Origin: Priapulus caudatus
Lineage: Eukaryota; Priapulida; Priapulimorpha; Priapulimorphida; Priapulidae
Assembly: GCF_000485595.1 (NCBI RefSeq)
Contig: NW_014580093.1
Location: 757 to 20,930, forward strand
Reading direction: 5' to 3'
DNA: 20,174 nucleotides
Below, in pieces: positions 1 through 11,075 of the stretch. The notes beneath the pieces are model-generated. The model saw only the letters and a program-made list of their open reading frames with translations. It had not been told where the DNA came from and ran no database searches. Made by a program: the position numbers and the translations under genes. Position 1 is the stretch's first letter. Each line of letters begins with the position of its first letter.

Positions 1-93
<93 letters not shown>
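1..93. repeat. (GT)n microsatellite
   Basis: Nearly perfect GT dinucleotide run from the window edge, with one TA interruption near base 47. It continues off the left edge, so its full length is unknown. The same GT-to-unique junction recurs at 3088/3089, where a GT-rich block precedes the second copy of the adjacent segment. Confidence 0.97.
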
Positions 94-94
<1 letters not shown>

Positions 95-489
95 GGACGT
101 TGATGGCAGCGCGTGATCAGAGCATTAACTACTGCCATGACACATTCAATGTTCTCACGGTGAATACCTCAATAGCAACAATTAGCCTCGTTTGTTCCGA
201 TAACCAATAATAGCATTAGCAGTAGCAGCAATAGCAGTAGTAGTAGTAATAGTAGTAGCAGCAGTAGCAGCAGCAGCAGTAGCAGACCAACAGAACAAGC
301 GACACACGGATAGTTGGCTTTATACAAGAACTTTTCTCACACTTTCTACCACCGACGCCGCCAGCGCCTCCCCTGCCCATCCCCGTGCGTCCCTTTAACC
401 CTGCCCTCCACTATATGCCCCCTTCCCCGGCCCTCCCTTCCTCTTTCCCCCGTGCGTGGCTTCCTCCTTACCCCGTGCGTTCTTCCCTT
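94..489. repeat. Duplicated segment, copy A
   Basis: This segment begins CGGACGTTGATGGCAGCGCG, runs through an AGC/AGT trinucleotide block and ends in a C-rich stretch directly at the N. It is matched in order and in the same orientation by 3089-3517. Long stretches are identical, for example CATTCAATGTTCTCACGG and AACAAGCGACACACGGATAG. Copy A is the shorter and cleaner version. No convincing coding potential: the ORFs crossing it are the trinucleotide repeat read in frame. Not recognised as a known transposon. Confidence 0.9.
207..285. repeat. (AGC/AGT)n trinucleotide repeat
   Basis: Interleaved AGC and AGT triplets lie inside duplicated segment A. The block is longer and more irregular in copy B (about 3208-3338). 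The mixed triplets fit an old interrupted microsatellite rather than a coded homopolymer. Confidence 0.9.
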
Positions 490-490
490 N
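490..490. other. Single ambiguous base (N), possible contig join
   Basis: This is the only N in the window. Similarity between copies A and B runs up to this base (TTCCCTT before the N, TTCCCTT at 3511-3517) and stops just after it. Copy B then continues into C-rich DNA, whereas the sequence after the N is a CTG repeat. This makes the N a plausible join, although it could be an ordinary ambiguous call. Confidence 0.6.
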
Positions 491-516
491 GCTTCTGCTG
501 CTGCTGCTGCTGCTTA

Positions 517-552
<36 letters not shown>
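491..552. repeat. (CTG)n trinucleotide repeat
   Basis: About 20 GCT/CTG triplets with TTA and TTG interruptions. Read in frame this gives poly-Ala or poly-Cys, which explains the short ORFs across 314-618. I find no flanking coding sequence. Confidence 0.93.
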
Positions 553-888
553 GTGTATTATAAGGGCACTGCATGTAAGTCTGGGGGGAGGGGGTTTATA
601 AAAAAAACTTCAAGTTAATGGAAGGTGAAAACACGTCATTAGATGACGTTTATATTGTGATTTTCATAAGCGAATCATCGGTTGACAATATCATATCAGG
701 AGATAATATCACAGCAGTCATCAACGCGCGCTTGGAAACGTCGCGGGGTTGAAAAATAAAAATTGTCAAACGAATTCGATATTGTTATCATTAATTAAAG
801 GCAATCGGGTGTAGTATATAAATCAGGAGGTCAAACATGCACGTACGTGCGTATACTGGGTAAGTACTGGGTGCAGGTATACGTACGT

Positions 889-938
889 GTGCGCGTGTAA
901 TTGTGTGCGCGTGTGTGTGTGTGTGTGTGTGTGCGTGT
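889..938. repeat. (GT)n microsatellite with CG steps
   Basis: The GT run is interrupted by GCGC steps (GTGTGCGCGTG appears twice), preceded by ACGTACGTGCG-type palindromic steps from about 838. Purines and pyrimidines alternate nearly throughout. Confidence 0.9.
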
Positions 939-990
939 GATCATGATTGCGGAGTATCTAGGCGAAGCGTATAGCGTAAATCAGTGTTAT

Positions 991-1037
991 CTATATAATA
1001 TATATATATATATATATATTATATATTATTATATATG
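991..1037. repeat. (TA)n microsatellite
   Basis: TA dinucleotides with occasional TTAT or AATA slips. Simple AT-rich microsatellite. Confidence 0.92.
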
Positions 1038-1952
1038 TAGCGACTATTTATACATCTACTACATGTGATTAAATTATTACGTATATAAATATTATGTAAA
1101 TATAAAATAATATTCGTTAAATATTTGTGTAATGTTAGATAATTATTTCAATAATATAATAATGATATATTAATTCTATATTAATATTATATTACATGAC
1201 GGACGTACTATTGAGGATTTTTATTGATTGTTTGAACAACCTGCATATTTGATTTATGTGCATAAAATATAGTTTGTTATGTATGTGGTGATAATAACCC
1301 AAATTAAATAAACAAAGAAACACATGTAACAATCTTGCCACGCGGATTTCTCTACTCAGCCACTCATCTTGTTTTACTGTGATAAATATATACGATTTTG
1401 GAATCTATTCGCTTGAAATTGCGCGCGCACAAATAGCTGTGTGTTAATAAGTAAATAAAATAAACATTGTACGTCTATCGTCACATTCGCTATAATTTAA
1501 ATAAACTAGAGATACTATAGAACTATAGAAACTGAATGAAGGGAAAAAACATTACTCCTTTATTGGATGTACAATACGCAGTATATATATATATACTAAT
1601 AAATAATATACATATGGTGATCTCTACAGTACAATATATTTTCATACGTTTCCAAGGTCGCGCCATCACAATCCGTATAAATCTGCATTATTTTATTTCA
1701 TTTTATTTTCTTGTTACGCTTTACAACTAAACGCTTCCATTCCACGTACTTCGCGTGTTCGGGTGAAATCTAGCCTTCCTTCGCTCCTGCTCCCCCCCCC
1801 CTCCCGCTGTGTCTATAAGATGCCCCGTCAGACCGACGTTTTACCTCAGGTTTGTAAACGCATTACTATTTAAAAGGCTTTTAGCAACAACCGCCGCCGC
1901 TGCTGCGTCAACATCCAACATTATGAATCCTCCACTACTTGTACGGACCTCT

Positions 1953-2028
1953 ACGCACACGCGCACGCACGCACGCACACACGCACGCACGCACATACAC
2001 GGACACGCACGCACGCACGCACGCACGT
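1953..2028. repeat. (ACGC)n tetranucleotide repeat
   Basis: ACGC/GCAC tetranucleotide units in two blocks separated by a CATACACGGACA interruption. The short ORFs here (His/Thr/Arg-rich on plus, Cys/Val-rich on minus) are the repeat translated. Confidence 0.93.
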
Positions 2029-2080
2029 CCTGAGATAGCGGTGAAACATTCGGAAACGAACAATATCGTGGTCCTATCAT

Positions 2081-2385
2081 ATCTCACCAGCCCCCAACCC
2101 GCACCGACCCACTACCCACCTACCTACACTCACCACCCCAACCCGCATCCATCCACCACCCAGCCACCTACCTACACCCAAGAAAAAACCTACCTACCTA
2201 CCAGACAAGCACCCACTACCCACCTACCTACCTACCAACCACACCGACCCACTACCCACCTATACCTACCTACCTACCCACCTACCTACCTACCTACCTA
2301 CCTATAACTACCTACCTACCTACCTACCTACCTACCTACCTACCTACCTACCTACCTACCTACCTACCTACCTACCTACCAACCA
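2081..2385. repeat. (CCTA)n tetranucleotide repeat
   Basis: Degenerate CCTA units interspersed with CACCCA/ACCGACC variants are followed by a perfect run of about 18 units at 2309-2380. On the other strand the unit is TAGG, one T short of the TTAGG telomeric pentamer of many arthropods. That resemblance may be coincidence. The Pro/Thr/Tyr-rich ORF across it is repeat translation. Confidence 0.95.
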
Positions 2386-2484
2386 CACCACTCGCGCGCA
2401 CGCATTATAAGCTCACCTATATAGCTGACGAGTTTATGCGAGTTGTTGTTGTTAAGGGCGTTCATGCGAAATCGCAGACGGTGG

Positions 2485-2516
2485 GGAGAGAGCGAGAGAG
2501 GGTGAGAGCGAGAGTA

Positions 2517-2595
<79 letters not shown>

Positions 2596-2801
2596 AGAGA
2601 GAGAAGAGGGAGAGGAGAGGAGAAGGCGAGGCGTGAGAGAGAGGAGAAGAGGGAGAGAGACCAGACGGAGAAGAGAGAGAGAGAGAGTGATGAGAAGCAG
2701 CGAGAGAGAGAGAGAGGAAGAGAAGAGAGAGAGACGAGAGACGAGAGAGGGAGAGAGAGAGAGAGAGAGAGAAGGAGAGAAGAGAGCGCCGAGAGCAGAG
2801 G
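2485..2801. repeat. (GA)n polypurine microsatellite
   Basis: GA dinucleotide block of about 320 bp: near-perfect around 2525-2592, then degenerate with extra G or A insertions. Homopurine on the plus strand. The Ser/Leu-rich minus-strand ORFs across it are artefacts of CT repeat translation. Confidence 0.95.
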
Positions 2802-3012
2802 AGTGTGTGTCTGTGTGGTGTTGTGTGGTGTGTGTGTTGCGTTTGTGTTGGCGTGCCTGCGTGCTGCGTGTGCGTTGGGGTGTGTGTGTGTGTGTGGGTG
2901 AGAGAGTGTGTGGTGTGTGAGAGTGTTTGTGTGTGCCATGTGTGTGTGGGCAGAGAAGACGAGGCGAGAGAGGAGAGAGAGAGTGTAGTGTGGTGTGTGC
3001 TGTGTGTGTGTG

Positions 3013-3043
<31 letters not shown>

Positions 3044-3088
3044 GTGCCGTGTGTTGTTGTGATGTGTGTGTGTGTGGGTGTGTTGTGT
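2802..3088. repeat. Degenerate (GT)n block
   Basis: GT-rich sequence with TTG, GGG and CC interruptions, abutting duplicated segment B exactly as the GT run at 1-93 abuts segment A. It probably belongs to the same duplicated unit. Confidence 0.9.
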
Positions 3089-3517
3089 CGGACGTTTGAT
3101 GGCCAGCGCGCTGATCAGAGCATGAACTACTGCCATGACACATTCAATGTTCTCACGGTGAATACCTCAATAGCAACAATTAGCCTCGTTTGTTCCCGAT
3201 AACCAATAATAGCATTAGCAAGTAGCAGCCAATCAGCCAGTAGTAGTAGTATAGTAGTAGCCAGCGAGTAGCCAGAGCAGCAGTATAGTAGTATAAGTAG
3301 TAGCTTGAGCCAGCAGTGTAGCAGCCAGCAGCAGCTACAGACCAAACAGAACAAGCGACACACGGATAGTTGGCTTTATAAAATCATCTTCCCTCACACT
3401 TTCTACAACGGACGCCGCCAGCCCCTCCTGCCCCTCCCCCGTCGTCCCTTTCTCCCTGCCCTCCCCATGTGCCCCTTCCGGTCCTCCCTTCGTCCTTCCC
3501 CCGTGCGTTCTTCCCTT
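3089..3517. repeat. Duplicated segment, copy B
   Basis: Second copy of 94-489 in direct orientation. It differs mostly by single-base insertions (GTTTGATGGCCAGC against GTTGATGGCAGC; GTTCCCGAT against GTTCCGAT), giving about 430 bp against 396 bp. There are also substitutions in the C-rich 3' part and a longer AGC/AGT block. Indels alone would suggest unpolished long-read sequence, but the substitutions suggest an allele or paralogue as well. Confidence 0.9.
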
Positions 3518-3659
3518 CCACCTTCCCCCGTGCGACCCGTCCTCCCCCTCCCTTCCTCCGCGTGACCCTCCCCTCGTCTCCTCGCGCGTAAACGTGAGCC
3601 GCTAGCAACCGCCGCGTATCGACGTGCTGCGTGTCTGCGCCGTCGCCCCACGCTAGTCA
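3518..3659. other. C-rich spacer before the minisatellite
   Basis: Pyrimidine-rich DNA with repeated CCCCCGTGCG-like phrases, continuing the 3' part of duplicated segment B and grading into the 57/61-bp array. No gene seen. Confidence 0.6.
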
Positions 3660-6600
3660 CCGCACCAACGGCCACAATACACCAGTCAGCATACACCCTG
3701 CCCGATTCACGGTACTCGCCACCACCACGAAGCCATCAATACACCAGTCAGCATACACCCTGCTATTCACTAGTCACCGCACCACGAAGCCATCAATACA
3801 CCAGTCAGCATCACCACCTGCTTTATCCTAGTCACCGCACCACACGACAGCCCATCAATACACCAGTCGCATACACCCTGCTACTTCATATTTCACCGCA
3901 CCACACGAAGCCATCAATACACCATGTCAGCATACACCGTGCTATACACTAGTCAACCGCAGCCACACGAAGGCCATCAATCACCAGTCAGCATTACACC
4001 CTGCGTATTCACCTAGTCACCGCCACCACACGAAGCATCAATACACAGTCAGCATCCACCTGCTATTCACTAGTCACCGCACCCACCACGAAGCCATCAA
4101 TACACCAGTCAGGCATACACCCTCCTTTCACTAGTCACCGCACCACGAAGCCATCAAGTACACAGTCAGCATACACTGCTATTTCACTAGTCCCGCACCC
4201 CCACGAAGCCATCAATACACAGTCAGCATACACCCTGCTATTCACTAATTCACCGCACCCACACAAGCCATCAATACACCATCAGCACTACACCTGCTTT
4301 TCACTAGTCACCGCACCCAACCACGGAAAGCCATCAATACACCAGTCAGCATACACCCGCCTATTTCACTAGTCACCGCACCCACAGCGAAGCCATCATA
4401 TACACCAGGTCCGCTACACGCCTGCTATTCACTAGCTCACCGCACCCACCACGAAGCCACCAATACACCAGTCTCAGGCATACACGCCTGCCTATTCACT
4501 AGTCACCGCACCCACCACGAAGCCTTCAATACACAGTCAGCAAGCATACACCCTGCTATTCACTAGTCACCGCACCACGAAGCCATCAATACACCAGTCA
4601 GCATACACCCTGCTATTCACTAGTCACCGCACACGAGCACCAAGTACCAGTTCAGCATACACCCTTGCTACTTCACTAGTCACCGCACCCACCACGAAGC
4701 CATCAATACACATGTCAGCATACACCTGACTATTCACTAGGGTCACCGCCACACGAAGCCATCACATACTCCAGTCAGCATACACCCTGCTTATTCAGCT
4801 AGTCACCGACCCACCACGAAGCCATCAAATACACCATCAGCATACACCCTGCCTATTCACTAGTCAACCGCACCACGATAAGCCACCAATAACAACCAGT
4901 CAGCATACACCCTGCTATTCACTAGGTCACCGCACCCACCACGAAGCCCATCAACTACACAGTCAGCATACCACACTGCCTATTCACGAGTCACCGCACC
5001 CACACGATGCCACAATACACAAGTCAGCATACACCCTGCTATGCATGAGTTCACCGCCACCACGAAGCCATCAATACACAGTTCAGCATACCCACTGCTA
5101 TTCACTTATCACCGCGCCCACCACGAGCCATCAATACACCGTCAGCAATAACCCTGCTATTCACTAGTCACCGCACCACGAAGCCATCAATACACCAGTC
5201 AGCATACACCTGCCTATTTGCACTAGGTCACCGCCCACACGAACCCACCAATACACGCAGTCAAGCATTACACCCTGCTATTCACTAGTCAAAGAAACGC
5301 ACACGAAAGCCATCAATACACCAGCTTCAGCATTACACCCTGCCTATTCACTAGTCAACCGCACAACGAGCCATGCAATACACAGTCAGCATACACCCTG
5401 CCTCATTCACTTAGTCCCGCACCCACACGAAAAGCCACCAATCACCAGTCAGCATACACCCGGCTATTCACTAGTCACCAGCCAGCCCACACGAAGCCGA
5501 TCAATACACCATGTCAGCATCACACCCTGGCCTATCTCACTAGTCACCGCAAACCCACCACGAAGGCACAATACACCAGGCAGCATACACCCTGCTATTC
5601 ACTATCACCGCCACCACGAGCCACCAAATACACCCAATCAGCATACACCTGCGTATTCACTAGTCTACCGCACCACGAAGCATCAATACACCAGTCAGCT
5701 ACACCCTGCCTATTCACTAGTCACCGCACCACCACGAAGCCATCAATACACCAGTCAGCAACACCTGCTATTCACTAAGTCACCGCCACACGAAGCCATC
5801 AATACACCAGTACCATACACCCTGCCTAATTCACTAGTCACCGCACCACACCGAAGCCATTCAATACACCAGTCAGCCATACACCCTGCCCTATTCACTA
5901 GTCAACCGCACCCACACGAAGCCACAATACACCGTCAGCATACACACCTGTCTATTCACTACGTCACCGCACCACACGAAGCATCAATACACCAGTCAGC
6001 ATACACCCTGCTATTGCACTAGTCACCGCACACGAAGCACCAATACACCAGTAGCATACACGCTCTATTCACTAAGGTCACCGCACCGCACCACGAAGCC
6101 ATCATATCACAGTCGCATACACCCTGCTATTACACTTAGTACACCGCACCCACCACGGAAGCCATCAATACACAGTCGCATACACCCTGCTAATTATCAC
6201 TAGTCACCGCACCACCACGAAGCCCACCAATACACCAGTCAGCATTACATCCTGCTATTCACCTAGTCACCGCACACGAAGCCACCAATACACCGTCAGC
6301 ATAACCCTGCTATTCACTAGTCACCGCGCAACACACGAAGCATCAAATACACCAGTCAGCAATACCCCTGCTAATTCAACTAGTCACCGCCACCCAAACC
6401 ACGAAGCATCAACTACACAGTCAGCATACACCCTGCCACTAGTCCACCGCCAGCCCACCACGAAGCCACCAATACACCAGTCAGCATACACCCTGCTATT
6501 CACTAGTCACCGCACCCACCCACGAAGCCATCAATACAGCCAGTCAGCCCATACACCATGCTATTCACTAGGCACGCGCACCCACACGAAGCATGCAATA

Positions 6601-7915
6601 CACCAGTCAGCATACACCCTGCTATTCATTAGTCACGCGCACCACACGAAGCCACAATACACCATCAGCATACACCCTGCTATTCACTAGTCACCGCACA
6701 CGAAAGCCACCAATACACCAGTCAAGCATTACACGCCTGCTAGTCACTAGTCACCGCACCCACACGAAGCCACCAATACACCAGTCAGCATACACCCTGC
6801 TATTCACTAGTCACCGCACCCACCACGAAGCCATCAATACACCAGTCAGCATACACCCTGCTATTCACTAGTCACCGCACCACGAAGCCATCAATACACC
6901 AGTCAGCATACACCCTGCTATTCACTAGTCACCGCACCCACCACGAAGCCATCAATACACCAGTCAGCATACACCCTGCTATTCACTAGTCACCGCACCC
7001 ACCACGAAGCCATCAATACACCAGTCATGCATACCACCTGCTATTGCACTAGTCAACCGCACCCACACGAAGCCATCAATACACCAGTCAAGCATAACCC
7101 TGCTATTCACTAGCACCGCCACCCCCACGGGGGAAGCCATCAATTACACCAGTCAGCATAACACCCTGCACTAGTTCACCGACCACCCACACGAAGCCAC
7201 CAATACACAGTCAACATACACCTGCTATTCACTATTCAACGGCACCCACCACGAGCAACCAATCACATGTCAGCATTACACCCTGCTATTACACTAGTCC
7301 CGGCACCCACCACGAAGCCATCAATACACCAGTCAGCATACACATCCTGCTATTCACTAGTCACCGCACCACGAAGCCACCAATACACCAGTCAGCATAC
7401 ACCCTGCTATTCACTAGTCACCGCACCACGAAGCCATCAATACACCAGTCAGCATACACCCTGTATTCACTAGTCACCGCACCACCACGAAGCCAGTCAA
7501 TACACCAATGTCAGCATACACCTGCTGATTCACTAGTCACCGCACCCACCACGAAAGCCAGTCAATACCACCAGTCAGCATACACCCTGCTATTCACTAG
7601 GTCAACCGCACCACACACGAAGCCATCAATACACCAGTCAGCATACACCTGTATTCACTAGTCACCGCACCACCACGAAGCCATCAATACACAATCAGCA
7701 TACACCCTGCTATTCACTTAGTCACCGGCACCCACCGACGAAGCCGATCAATAGCACCAGTCAAAGATACACCCTGCTATTCACTAGTCCACCGCACCCA
7801 CACGAAGCACAATACACAGTCTGTCAGCAGACACCCATGCTATTCACTAGGCACGCGCCCACCCACCAGCGAAAGCACCAATACGACCAGGTCTGTCAGC
7901 ATACACCCCAGCCAG
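3660..7915. repeat. 57/61-bp minisatellite, about 70 copies
   Basis: Head-to-tail array of about 4.25 kb. Each unit contains CACGAAGCCATCAATACACC, then GTCAGCATACACCCTGCTAT, then TCACTAGTCACCGCAC. Spacing between GTCAGC motifs in the cleanest stretch (6844, 6901, 6962, 7023) is 57, 61 and 61 bp. The two lengths differ by an extra 4 bp (CACCCAC against CAC) before CACGAAG. A second common variant is GCCATCAAT against GCCACCAAT. Most other differences between copies are one-base insertions or losses. Two plus frames of the 57-bp unit have no stop, which explains the short repetitive ORFs at 6593-6871 and 7267-7473. I do not recognise the satellite family. Confidence 0.97.
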
Positions 7916-9027
7916 TTGACGCCGCATGCACGCACCACGCACGCGCAGACACGCACGCACGTACAACGCACACGATGCAACACAACACGTAACACAGGGG
8001 ACAACATGCACACACACACACGTTACACAGACACATGCACACACACAACCACACACACGTACACAAACACGATGCACACACACACGTACACAGACACACA
8101 CACACACACGCGCGCGCACAACACACACATGCATGAGCACACCAGGACACACGCAAAGCACACTACACACACACGCATGCCACACACATGCGCGCACACA
8201 CATTGCGCGCACACACACAACACACACACGCCACACATACAACGCACGTGACGCGCGCGCACGACATGCACGCACACACACACGATGCACGCACGTTACG
8301 TGCGCGCACACACACGCGCGCGCTCACACACACACGCATGCACACATGCGCGCGCACACACATACACGCACACATGCCACGACACACACACGAACAACAT
8401 TGCGCATGCACGTACGTGCGTGCAGTACCACACGCGGGCGGAACACACACACCGCATGCACAGCACCTGCGCGCGCCACAACACACACACGCAACACATA
8501 CAGCACACAACGCACGCACGTACACGCATACATGACCACACACAACGTACACAGACACCATGCAACACACGTACATCGCACGCGCTCGTGCGCGCACACA
8601 CACGACACGCGCGCAAACACCACACGCATGCACACACATTGCGCGCAACACACACGACACGTACACATGCACGCACGGTACGCGCGCGCACACACACACA
8701 CGACACATGCACGGCACGTACGCGCGTGCACACAACACAACACACACCACGCGCACACACACACACGGCAGCACACACAACACACACCGCACACATGCCA
8801 CGAGTATGGCCGCACACACATCACGCAGCGCGCGCACTACACACGCACACATGCACGACGTACGCGCGTTCACACCAAACACACGCACACAGTGCCACGC
8901 AGTCATGCGCGCGCCACACACGCGCGCGCGCGCACAACAGACACGCACACATGCACGGCGCATACGCGCGTGCACACACGCATACCGCACACACACACAC
9001 ACACGCGGCTCACACACACCACGCACA
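7916..9027. repeat. Alternating purine-pyrimidine tract (CA/CG/TG)
   Basis: About 1.1 kb of nearly uninterrupted alternating pyrimidine-purine dinucleotides, mostly CA with many CG and some TG/TA steps, including runs such as CGCGCGCGCGC near 8919 and many GTACGTGCG-like palindromes. The plus strand is C- and A-biased. The long His/Thr/Arg-rich and Cys/Val-rich ORFs on both strands are translations of the repeat. Such sequence is a classic candidate for left-handed (Z) DNA; that is knowledge of DNA structure, not shown here. Confidence 0.95.
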
Positions 9028-9345
9028 CATGATCGGCGCTGAGAGTGACAAGGGCCCTCGGCGGTTTGTGTCGCTATTTACCCGGAGCTATTCACGCGTG
9101 CGGCAGCGCGGCGGCGGCGGCGGCGGCGGCGGCGCAGCGGCAGCGCCAGCGGCGCGCCCACGCTTTTGTGCGAGTCGCTCTTGTATCGCTGGATCGGCGG
9201 CAGGCCGGCGCTATGCAGATAACAGAGGCTGGGCATTTGCTAAAGGCCTTTTGTGCGAGGCTTAAGTGGTTAAAAACACTTGCCAGATTCGCAATCTCTG
9301 CCTAGCGCACTGTGAGTCGGTTGCCTGCCAGACGTGCAAGCCGTT
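9028..9345. other. GC-rich unique spacer with a CGG run
   Basis: Non-repetitive GC-rich stretch between the alternating tract and the polypurine tract. It contains a perfect CGG run (about 9108-9134) followed by GCAGCGGCAGCG. Short ORFs pass through (for example 9045-9305), but their Ala/Arg-rich content comes from the CGG/GCA repeats. It could be a small CpG-rich regulatory segment. No gene is recognised. Confidence 0.55.
9108..9134. repeat. (CGG)n trinucleotide repeat
   Basis: About nine GCG/CGG triplets without interruption, continuing into GCAGCGGCAGCG. Confidence 0.92.
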
Positions 9346-10268
9346 GTGGAGGTGAGCGGAGGGGGGAGGGATGCGGACGGGAGGGAGGAGGACGGGAGTG
9401 ATAGACAGGAGGGTGCGCGAGAAGAGGGGGAGCGGAAGGAGGAGGCAGGCCTGAGAGGGAGGCGAGGGAGGCGACAGATGGAGACAGGGACGGTGGGAGA
9501 GAGAGGGGGAGCGGGAAGGAGGGAGGTGGAGGCTGAGAGGGAGGGAGTGAGAGAGGGGAGGGGCAGGGACAGAGTGGCCAGACAGGGAGGTGGAGAGAGG
9601 GGAGAAGGAGGCGAGGGAGGCTGAGAGGGGGAATGGAGGAAGCGGAGGAGGGGAAGGGAGGAGGGAATGCGGAGGGTGGGAAGAGTGGGGGAGAGGAAGG
9701 AGGGAGACAGGGTGGGTGGAGAGAGGGGGGAAGGAGAGGGAGGGAGGCTGGGAGGGAGAATGTCGAGGAACGCCAACTGGAGGAAGAAGAAGCGAGCAAG
9801 GGAGGGTTATGAGGAAGGGGGTTGGGAGGGAGGGACGGGGGGAGGGAGGTAGTGAGGGCGAGGGAGGGAGGAAGGAGGGAGGAGGGAGGGAGGGAAGGAG
9901 GAGCGGAGGCGAGGCGAGGGAGGGAGGAGTGGGGAGGGAGGAAGGGGAGGAGCCGGAGTCGAGGAGGAGGGAGGGAGGGTAGGGAGGAGGCAGGGTAGGA
10001 GGAGGAGAGGAGGGAGCGGAGGGAAGGGCAGGGAGGATCGGATGAGAGGGAAGAGAGGGAGGTGAGAGAGCGGCGGGAGGCGAGAGAGGAGGGGCGGAGG
10101 GAGCGTCGAGGAGGGAGGAGGGAGGAGGGGAGCGAGCAAGGGAGGGGCGGAATGAGAAAGGGAGGGAGGTTAGGAGGGAAGGGGGTTGGAAGGGAGGGAG
10201 GAGGGAGGAGGGAGGGAGAGAGAATGGAGGGAGGAGGGAGGAGGGAGGGAGGGAGGGAGGAGGGAGGG
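9346..10268. repeat. Polypurine tract, GGGA/GGAG-rich
   Basis: About 920 bp in which the plus strand is almost all purine, built from GGGA, GGAG and GAGG units. It is most regular near the end (10195-10268, GGAGGGAGGGAGG). Scattered T or C bases break it up. Frequent GGG runs at short spacing are compatible with G-quadruplex or triplex structure. The Glu/Arg/Gly-rich plus ORFs and Pro/Ser/Leu-rich minus ORFs are composition artefacts. Confidence 0.95.
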
Positions 10269-10615
10269 CCTTTCACCGTCAGTGAAGTCAATGCGTGTTT
10301 ATTTCCCGTGTTAATGTTAACGAACACCCCTCCCCTCTCACCCTGCCCCACAGGAAGCCCTCCCCTCCCACCACACGGTCTCGCACTCATGGACTCCCCT
10401 ATCCCACAATCGATCCTTCCCCACCAAACCTTGTCTCTTCCTCCATCTTACCTTCACTGCTTCCCCCACACCACCCCACCCGCACCTTCTCTCCTACCAC
10501 ACTCCTTGAAGCTTTACCAACCCACCACGCACTATGGACTCCCACCCCCACCACTCACACATCATAGACCCTCTCTCTCCTCCCCCGCCGACCCCCCTCC
10601 CCCCGTTCCTCCTCG
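10269..10615. other. C-rich low-complexity DNA
   Basis: After about 50 bp of ordinary sequence (10270-10320) the plus strand becomes C-rich, with CCACC and CTCCC phrases. One phrase, CGCACTCATGGACTCCC (about 10381), recurs imperfectly at about 10528 as CGCACTATGGACTCCC, suggesting a diverged internal duplication of about 150 bp. No coding evidence beyond Pro/Ser-rich open frames. Confidence 0.6.
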
Positions 10616-10655
10616 GAGACATTGCGAACACGAACCAATTCTCGCTTCGTACGCT

Positions 10656-10682
10656 TTCTCGCGCTCGCTCGCTCGCTCGCGC
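10656..10682. repeat. (CGCT)n tetranucleotide repeat
   Basis: Four or so CGCT units flanked by CGCG on both sides. Short CpG-bearing microsatellite inside the CpG-rich region. Confidence 0.85.
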
Positions 10683-10726
10683 AAGATTTTCTAATTCTCT
10701 ATGTTAATTGTCGAATCCTCGGAGCG

Positions 10727-10855
10727 ATGATTCGTTACCGCTCATTCAGCGTCGCAGCAGCAGCAGCAGCCGACGAAGCGAAACCCGGTGAAGTCGCTCC
10801 GCACATATTCCACGACGACGACCACGACGACGTGCGGCGATTTACAAAACATTAA
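10727..10855 (+). CDS. Possible short ORF, 42 codons
   Basis: ATG at 10727 opens a 42-residue frame ending in TAA. It starts MIRYRSFSV, has an Ala run encoded by GCA triplets, then a mixed segment DEAKPGEVAPHIF and an acidic HDDDHDD patch. The basic, Ser-containing N-terminus followed by Ala superficially resembles a mitochondrial presequence, but that is weak evidence. The frame stays open upstream to 10622. It may be a first-exon fragment or chance; the CAG and CGA repeats create much of it. No family recognised. Confidence 0.15.
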   Translation: MIRYRSFSVAAAAAADEAKPGEVAPHIFHDDDHDDVRRFTKH

Positions 10856-11051
10856 CACTAACACCGGCCGATTCAACATCGCGACTAATAACATCGGAAT
10901 TCAGCGATCTCGGCGTATCGGCCCGCCACGACCGTGTCGTGTACAGTCGCGCGACGAAACGCTTAAGCAGGCTGCAGTTTACTCTCCTCGTCAACTAAAT
11001 GATTTTTTTATACGTGATAATAATACACCGTCACGTTCGTGACGCTAGACA

Positions 11052-11075
11052 AAGATGGCGGGACTGAGGAAATAA
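11052..11075 (+). promoter_or_regulatory. YY1/Pho-like site overlapping a 6-codon upstream-type ORF
   Basis: AAGATGGCG (11052-11060) matches the YY1 consensus AANATGGCG, commonly found just downstream of metazoan start sites. The same ATG (11055) has purine at -3 and G at +4, a good initiation context, and encodes MAGLRK followed by TAA at 11073-11075. It could be a transcription-factor site, a short upstream ORF, or both. It lies inside the CpG-rich region. Confidence 0.35.

Larger units (their letters stand above)
553..1800. other. AT-rich unique DNA without a recognisable gene
   Basis: About 1.25 kb of AT-rich sequence with many stops in all frames. The longest ORF (1536-1730, 64 codons) has an unbiased, low-complexity composition and no recognisable domain. 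The stretch contains the GT and TA microsatellites listed separately, and a C run at about 1792-1802. It looks intergenic or intronic. No promoter or RNA gene is supported. Confidence 0.7.

Noticed and set aside
2376-3143. 255- and 224-codon Ser/Leu/His/Thr ORFs on minus
   Set aside because: Translation of the GA and GT microsatellites.
3660-7915. CRISPR-like array
   Set aside because: Units are contiguous, with no unique spacers, and the whole 57/61-bp period is repeated; eukaryotic minisatellite context and no cas genes.
7926-9265. Long ORFs on both strands, His/Thr/Arg-rich on plus and Cys/Val-rich on minus
   Set aside because: They are translations of the CA/CG alternating repeat, which rarely makes a stop codon; no domain or non-repeat segment.
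9302-10390. 362-codon Pro/Ser/Leu ORF on minus and Gly/Glu/Arg ORFs on plus
   Set aside because: Products of the polypurine tract, where T is scarce on plus so stops are rare.
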